The notes under the pieces were generated by a model. It searched no databases, had not been told where the DNA came from, and was given only the letters and a program-made list of their open reading frames with translations. From positions 258,621 through 322,620 of the forward strand of contig NC_132901.1 of the NCBI RefSeq assembly GCF_030463535.1: DNA of 64,000 nucleotides, read 5' to 3'. The translations under genes and the position numbers were made by a program. The stretch's first letter is position 1, and the number at the start of each line of letters is the position of its first letter. This DNA comes from Salminus brasiliensis. Lineage: Eukaryota > Chordata > Actinopteri > Characiformes > Bryconidae. Shown piece after piece: positions 52,875 through 64,000 of the stretch.

Positions 52875-55082
52875 ATTTTACTTCAGGTGTATCTCATTTT
52901 TACCTTGGTTTACCTCAGTTTACCCATTTTTACCTCAGTTTTACCTCAGTTTACCCCATTTGATCTCTGTTTATCCCAGTTTACCCAATTGTGCCTCAGT
53001 TTAACCTCCGTTTACCCTATTGTACCTCAGTCTATCCCAGTTTACCCCATATTACCTCAGTTTATCACGGTTCACTCTATTTTACCCCAGTCTACCCCTT
53101 TTTACCTGTTTATCCGAGTTTACTCTATTTAACCTCAGTTTATCACAGTTTACTCCATTTTACCTCAGTCTACCTCATTTTTACCTCAGTTTATCCCAGT
53201 TTACACCATTTTACCTCAGTTTATCCCAGTTTACTCCATTTTACCTCAGTCTACCTCATTTTTACCTCAGTTTATCCGAGTTTACTCCATTTTACCTCAG
53301 TTTTACCTCAGTTTATCACAGTTTACTCCATTTTACCTCAGTCTACCTCATTTTTACCTCAGGTTATCCGAGTTTATCCCATTTTACCTCAGTTTATCCC
53401 AGTTTACTCCATTTTACCGCAGTTTATCCCAGTTTACTCCATTTTACCTCAGTTTATCACAGTTTACTCCATTTTACCTCAGTTTATCACAGTTTACTCC
53501 ATTTTACCCCAGTTTACTCCATTTTTACCTCAGTTTGTCACAGTTTACTCCATTTTTACCTCAGTTTGTCACAGTTTACTCCATTTTTACCTCAGTTTAT
53601 CACAGTTTACTCCATTTTACCTCAGTTTATCACAGTTTACTCCATTTTTACCTCAGTTTATCACAGTTTACTCCATTTTACCTCAGTTTATCACAGTTTA
53701 CTCCATTTTACCCCAGTTTACTCCATTTTTACCTCAGTTTATCACAGTTTACTCCATTTTTACCTCAGTTTATCACAGTTTACTCCATTTTACCTCAGTT
53801 TATCACAGTTTACTCCATTTTACCCCAGTTTACTCCATTTTTACCTCAGTTTATCACAGTTTACTCCATTTTTACCTCAGTTTATCACAGTTTACTCCAT
53901 TTTACCTCAGTTTATCACAGTTTACTCCATTTTACCCCAGTTTACTCCATTTTTACCTCAGTTTGTCACAGTTTACTCCATTTTACCTCAGTTTACTCCA
54001 TTTTTACTTCAGTTTGTCACAGTTTACTCCATTTTACCTCAGTTTATCCCAGTTTACTCCATTTTACCTCAGTCTACCTCATTTTTACCTCAGTTTATCC
54101 GAGTTTACTCCATTTTACCTCAGTTTTACCTCAGTTTATCACAGTTTACTCCATTTTACCTCAGTCTACCTCATTTTTACCTCAGGTTATCCGAGTTTAT
54201 CCCATTTTACCTCAGTTTATCCCAGTTTACTCCATTTTACCGCAGTTTATCCCAGTTTACTCCATTTTACCTCAGTTTATCACAGTTTACTCCATTTTAC
54301 CTCAGTTTATCACAGTTTACTCCATTTTACCCCAGTTTACTCCATTTTACCTCAGTTTATCACAGTTTACTCCATTTTACCTCAGTTTATCACAGTTTAC
54401 TCCATTTTTACCTCAGTTTATCACAGTTTACTCCATTTTACCTCAGTTTATCACAGTTTACTCCATTTTACCCCAGTTTACTCCATTTTTACCTCAGTTT
54501 GTCACAGTTTACTCCATTTTACCTCAGTTTGTCACAGTTTACTCCATTTTACCTCAGTTTATCACAGTTTACTCCATTTTTACTTCAGTTTGTCACAGTT
54601 TACTCCATTTTACCTCAGTTTATCACAGTTTACTCCATTTTACCCCAGTTTACTCCATTTTACCTCAGTTTATCACAGTTTACTCCATTTTACCTCAGTT
54701 TATCACAGTTTACTCCATTTTTACCTCAGTTTATCACAGTTTACTCCATTTTACCTCAGTTTATCACAGTTTACTCCATTTTACCCCAGTTTACTCCATT
54801 TTTACCTCAGTTTGTCACAGTTTACTCCATTTTACCTCAGTTTGTCACAGTTTACTCCATTTTTACTTCAGTTTGTCACAGTTTACTCCATTTTACCTCA
54901 GTTTGTCACAGTTTACTCCATTTTACCTCAGTTTACTCCATTTTTACTTCAGCTTATCTGAGTTTACTCCATTTTTACCTCAGTTTGTCACAGTTTACTC
55001 CATTTTTACCTCAGTTTATCACAGTTTACTCCATTTTACCTCAGTTTTACCTCAGTTTACGCAATTTGTACCTCAGTTTTAT
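52875..55082 (+). repeat. Decamer-based tandem array, ~2.2 kb, block 2
   Basis: Same modules as 21533-24185 but a different order. It opens with an extra ~160-bp degenerate stretch (TTTACCTTGG, TTTGATCTCT, GTGCCTCAG forms) missing in block 1. It is dominated by TTTATCACAG and TTTGTCACAG modules. It again yields long spurious open frames in all three plus frames (up to 699 codons). Confidence 0.92.
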
Positions 55083-55275
55083 CGTTAATCCAGTGTCTTC
55101 TCTCGATTATCCGTTATAAGCCTCTAATCGTCTATTTGGTTAAAAAAAAAAAGCCGCGCGCTTCTTAAAGCGACAGGCACCACTATAACGCTGTATTGGC
55201 TGAGAGTTAACAGCAGGCTGAGAGGCACGTGAACTTGTGCACGTTATAAGCGTTATTTCTTTAAACAACAGCAGC

Positions 55276-55323
<48 letters not shown>

Positions 55324-56058
55324 CGTGGAGGCTGTACTGGCTCTCACTGAGTTGTTTTTCTGATTCAATATGGTGCTCTATTACAGCCATCACTATATGG
55401 ACAAAAGTATTGGGACACGTGCTCATTCAATGCTGGGGGGCTTTATACCCCTCTACTAGCCCACGCTTGGCATTAGGCAGCATGGTGCCGATAAGTTCAT
55501 GATGTTGATCTGCTCCAGAGAGTCCTATTCTATTGGCAGTACTTCTTCTCTACAGCTCAGCCTGGCAAAATCCACACCTCATTTTTGTTCTCATTGTTTT
55601 GAAGTGTGCATTAAATTCAGGTTGTTTGTGGGTGATGTTGGTTGAATGGGACGTTCAGAGAGCTGGCAGCGTCCTCTGCTGGTCTCAGTGAAACTTAGTC
55701 CTTTCTGGGGTTAAATTGCAAAAAGCTGTATATAGAGAAAAATGCTTGGTAATTTTATATAAATAAGTTTTTCAGGTTTTTTTGTGTGTCCAGATGTGTG
55801 AGGTATTAATGCTGAATTGTCTCAATACATAAATACAAAAATCAAGACAGATTTTTCTTTTTAACATGCTTATATATTGGCTTATACATGATCCAATATA
55901 GATGAAATCATAACAAGAAAAGGTGTTATGAGAAAGAAAAAGAAAAAAACATATAAGTAAGAGTTTCAGTCACAAAGAAATGACTCTTCCTGTATGTTCT
56001 GTAAAATAAACGATAGAGAAAGAGAGAGAGAGAGAAAGCTGAGGGTGTGATCTGGATC
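55083..56058. other. 3' flank of intelectin C2
   Basis: Copy of 24186-25143 with a longer (AAT)n tract (55276-55321), the MITE fragment from about 55387 and the CTCF-like motif at 55667-55688 (minus). Confidence 0.5.
55667..55688 (-). promoter_or_regulatory. CTCF-like motif, block 2
   Basis: Same minus-strand GACCAGCAGAGGACGCTGCC as at 24752-24772. Confidence 0.32.
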
Positions 56059-60110
<4,052 letters not shown>

Positions 60111-61974
60111 CTGTTAGAAAAGCATTCAACATATATACTTTATATACTCTATACTCTATATACTCCAGAATCTATATATTTTCTATACTCTGTAAACTCT
60201 ATACTCTATATTCTCTATAAATATAGGCTCTATATACTATATACTCTATATACACAACGCTGAGGTTATATACTTTATCAGTGTATCAGATTAAAAGGTT
60301 TATTAAGTTAAGTTGGTCATTTATTGGTGGACAGATTTGGTGGATAGTAATACTACTTGTAAAGGGGGGGGGGGGTGTAAAACTCTAATTGATTGCAATT
60401 ATAAAATCAGTCAATCAATCAATTATGTTTTTTTTTCCACTCAGAAGAACACTTGAGGTGACCCTCTTGCACTGCAGCAGAGCATTAACAATAATATGGG
60501 GCTGAAAGAAGGAAGGAAGAACTACTCAATCACCATTTGTGCTGATTATAGGAATTAGTCCTCTGTATTTAAGCCTGAACACACACAATGGTTACAATGA
60601 TGCGTGCAGCCAAACAGCGATTAAGGAGTTCCTCCTTTGACATCCTTCTTTCAGTCTCTATGATATCTAAAATGAGGGTCACCCCCAATGTGAAAATAAA
60701 GTTTAATTGATTGATTTGTTAATTGATTGCTTGATTTGGTGATCATATATTCAGCTTAAAGTAAAATTATGAACTCACAGACATATTAAAAATCATCAAG
60801 AAGAAAACCATCAAGATAATAGAAGATTAAGAAAGTATAAATTAAGTAAATTAAGTTTTAATTAAGTACATTAAAGTAATTAGCATTTAATTAATTAGTC
60901 AGAGAAACAATACAATAAATTAATAACAGAAAGAAATGAATAAACCAAATAAAATAAATAAAGGCTTAAAGGAGTAAATAAAGAGTTAGGAGATAAAAAA
61001 GTAACAATATGAAATATATATATATATAAACTTAATTGACTGTAAAGGTTTTGCAAAAAAGGAGACAAAAAAGGAGATAAAATATGTGTATATTTGTAGC
61101 CTATTAATTGATGTTTTAGCCTATCAATGCATATTTAAAAATCAGCTGTATGTGCACAATAACATGTTGTGGCCACCTATAGACATCCCTCTGCCACCCT
61201 TGGGCCACCCCACCCCTAGAACCAGCCTAAATAAAGAAATGTAATGACTAGAAAATGAGGCCAGTCGACTTCTTCTTAACTTTTAAGAAAGGGTTTTTTC
61301 AAGGGTTCCTTGGTAAATACAAGGAAAAATAAATAGTATTTTTTTTCTGTAGAATCATGATAACAATGTTTCAGTGTTTCTCGTTAAATGGTTCTTCTCT
61401 GCCATGGAAATCCTTTTGGGTGTAGTTTTAAAGACCTTTTCTCCAATAGCACCAAAGAATTCCAGTATTGTTGAAAGTTAAAGAACCTCATTTTCAATTC
61501 TACATAGAACCGTCAATAGAAAAGCACTCACCCTGAAGTTCTCCTGTATGCTGTAAATTAACGTAGCGTTTCCAGTTTTTATCAGATAACAAAGTCTGTC
61601 GGTTTTTAAAGACAGTGGAGAGGTTTTTGCTGTGGTCAGCGCAGTGGGTGGTCAGTATTTCAGCAGAAACCATCTGAGGAATGACCTCCAGAAATATCAC
61701 ACAAGTCAAAACCTGAACAGCACTGCAACATCCTGATTACAATGTCCATTACAGTGTGTTGTATAGTTTTGCGTTTTGGTAGTCATGACAATCAGACAAA
61801 GAAATACATAAGTAAACAATATTATTTTGCATACTAGGATCCATGTTTCACACATGTAGAAGCAACTTATAACTCTTATTATAAAAGAGAACATTCGATG
61901 CATTAGTAAACAGTCTAAAATAGTCTTTATAAAATGTAATTCATAGAAACTTTATTGTCTCTTCAGAAAGATAC
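60111..61974. other. 5' region of intelectin C2
   Basis: Copy of 29315-31182, with the TATACTCTATA-type repeat (60130-60253) and a longer G-run near 60364. No protein gene is supported. Confidence 0.45.
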
Positions 61975-62397
61975 CACATACATTTACATTTACATTTAAG
62001 GCATTTAGCAGAAGCTCTTCTCCAGAGTGCTTTGCTATTTACCCAAGAAAAACCTCAGCTAGTTTAAATAGACTAAAATTCAAAGCTCCTCTAATCTTAG
62101 ACTCTACTAAACACAAGTCAGTATGGAGACCATAGTACTCTTCTCTTCGCCTGAGTCCTCTCAGAAGAGGAGGGGCTTCAGTCTGGGTTTGAGGACAGCG
62201 AGCGTTGGACTCTGCTGTTCGGACACCCAGAGGAAGTTCGTTCCACCACTTCGGTGCAGGACAGTAAAAAGTCTGGACGCTCGTCTTCCGTGGATCCTAA
62301 AGGATGGCGGGTCGAGCCAGTCTTGGCTTTGTAGGTCAGAGTCAGGGGGTTGAATCTGATGACCTGGGCAGCTACAGGAAGCCATATGTTAGATCTT
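61975..62397 (-). mobile_element. L2-clade LINE 3'-end fragment, block 2
   Basis: Near-identical copy of 31183-31605, so this insertion predates the block duplication. Confidence 0.65.
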
Positions 62398-64000
62398 CAT
62401 AGGAGGTGTGCAAGGAAACACTGTGAAAAAATAATATAAAAATGAATTAAAATCAGGGCAAGATCTCAAGATTTGTCTATCCAGAGCACATTGTCGTTGT
62501 CCTTAGGATGATTTTCTCTGGGAAATGTTAGTCTGATGTTCTGCACCTGATTCTAATTCTATATATTTAAATGTGTAATAAATGTGTGAGGGGGTGGGAG
62601 GGGGGGTGGTGGTTAAAGCTGTTTCTTCAGTTGTGTAAGTTTAGTGATCACGTGAAGATCATGAGTTACAGATAAGGGTTTCATGGGTCTGTCCTCTTTC
62701 TTTCACGTGCAGTGTGGCAGTGTGCTGTGCCTGTAGTTGGGTTTAGGTGCATTAGTGCAATGCTCAGCAGTTAGACCAGTCTGTGCTGCACTTTCTGTTC
62801 TGTTTGTTTGGTAGAACATCTACATTAGTAGACACATTCACTCACTCACTTCTCCATTTCTGCTAGCAATGTCTAAATATATTATTGTTAATGTCTTATT
62901 TTGTCAAAATAATGTTTCTTAAAATTGTAATTTAATGAGTAAAACTAACTATAGCAATAGCACAAAAATATGTTTTCTAAAAACCTCAATTTAATTTAGT
63001 ATCTCAAAATATAGGCTTATTTCATTATATAGCTTATTAATCACTTAATCATCTGTTTAATTTAATATCTCAAAACACTCTTTACTGTTTCAGACAAAGG
63101 TTTAAGCTTATTAGGATCTCAAAATAGTTACCTAGCATTTTCAACATTGTATATTGGAATGAGTTATTTTCAATATTCAGACTATTTGTTTTCACAAATA
63201 TGATTTATCACCTGAAAATAATTTGTTTTTATTTGGTTTTGGTTTTATTTGCTTCACCTGCTCAACTGACATTTAATTTAATGTCTTAAATTCTAGCTTA
63301 CTTTTAATAAAAGTCTATTTCCACAAAGCCGAAGCAAAAAAGCATGTCAGACTTATAATGTTTAATCTCAGCAACTTTCTGTTCCGTTATTTTCTCTCAG
63401 AACCTCAGTCTTCAGTTTACAAAATAAGTTCTTTGCCTTTTAACTAAATCACAAAGAGCAGTTTTATTAAACTATAGTTTATAGTACTGCACACAAACTA
63501 AAGAAAGTAATGAATTCAATGTGCCCTATTCAGGAAAACATGGCTTAACGTCCCCTGCTAATAATACCCCACTTGGCTGCTTTTAGAAGCAACCCTGGAT
63601 TCATTAAATTATGTATTTATAACAAATACAGTACAGCTAAGTACAGTACAGTACAGCAAAGTAGTTACAGCAATTTAGAATACAAAATTACCACTTTAAG
63701 TAAATTATTTTCTTGTTAAATGAACAAATCACTTTTTACAGTGTATTACAAGAAATGTTTTCTCTAAAATGTGGCTTTCACAATTAGAATTCAGTATCAT
63801 AAAATACTGGCTTATTTTCTGGCTTATTCCCATTTCCAACAGATTAAACTATTTTTAAAATGATTTATTTAATACAATTTATGTTTCTAAATATAGTGGG
63901 CTATTTTGTCTTTACTTAGAACCTCTAGATAATTATATATTTGCTTGATATTTTGATGTAAATTAAAATAACATTATATCACATTTTTATTCTACATATT
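62398..64000. other. AT-rich intergenic region, continues past the window
   Basis: Matches 31606-33203 up to the last base of the window, with rare substitutions and a G-run difference near 62600. No gene is supported. Confidence 0.5.

Noticed and set aside
52830-55119. Long open frames (656, 699 and 517 codons) in the second decamer array
   Set aside because: Same cause: a stop-free tandem repeat read in every frame.

Overview
The window is vertebrate genomic DNA: AT-rich, with split genes and GT-AG introns, tRNA-derived SINE and L2-type LINE remains, Tc1-family DNA transposons and long minisatellites. The protein sequences and repeat set point to a teleost, probably an otophysan such as a characin or catfish; the species is not determined. 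I did the exon models by hand. Every intelectin junction was checked for GT-AG and for codon phase.

Two protein families dominate. The main one is intelectin (X-type lectin, a secreted calcium-dependent lectin that recognises microbial glycans). Three paralogues, called A, B and C here, each have seven coding exons with the same phases. They lie as A(+) 5661-9216, B(-) 13543-18847 and C(-) 25144-29314. The trio is repeated almost identically at A2(+) 38867-42131, B2(-) 46472-50198 and C2(-) 56059-60110, so the window holds about one and three quarter copies of a ~33 kb tandem unit; the second copy runs off the right end. The other family is one intact two-exon gene (34399-35292, +) for a 297-residue protein of six ~47-residue repeats resembling MABP-type beta-prism repeats. 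It lies between the trios.

The two blocks differ in informative ways. B1 has a 2-bp deletion that stops the frame at codon 28, and its intron 4 carries a complete Tc1-like transposon (15686-17280) absent from B2, where the empty TA site remains. Minisatellite arrays (59-bp unit) in intron 4 of A and C differ in copy number. A1 and A2 have unrelated sequence just upstream of a shared leader exon. A codon at a predicted calcium-binding position reads His in both A1 and C1 but Asn in both A2 and C2, which suggests exchange between A and C inside each block. B differs from A and C at two predicted ligand-pocket positions.

The rest is largely repeat. There are five 59-bp minisatellite arrays and two arrays of 2.2-2.7 kb built on a TTTAyyyCAg-like decamer, which create very long but spurious open frames on the plus strand. 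There are also two short inverted arrays of that family, microsatellites, MITE fragments and decayed transposase pieces.
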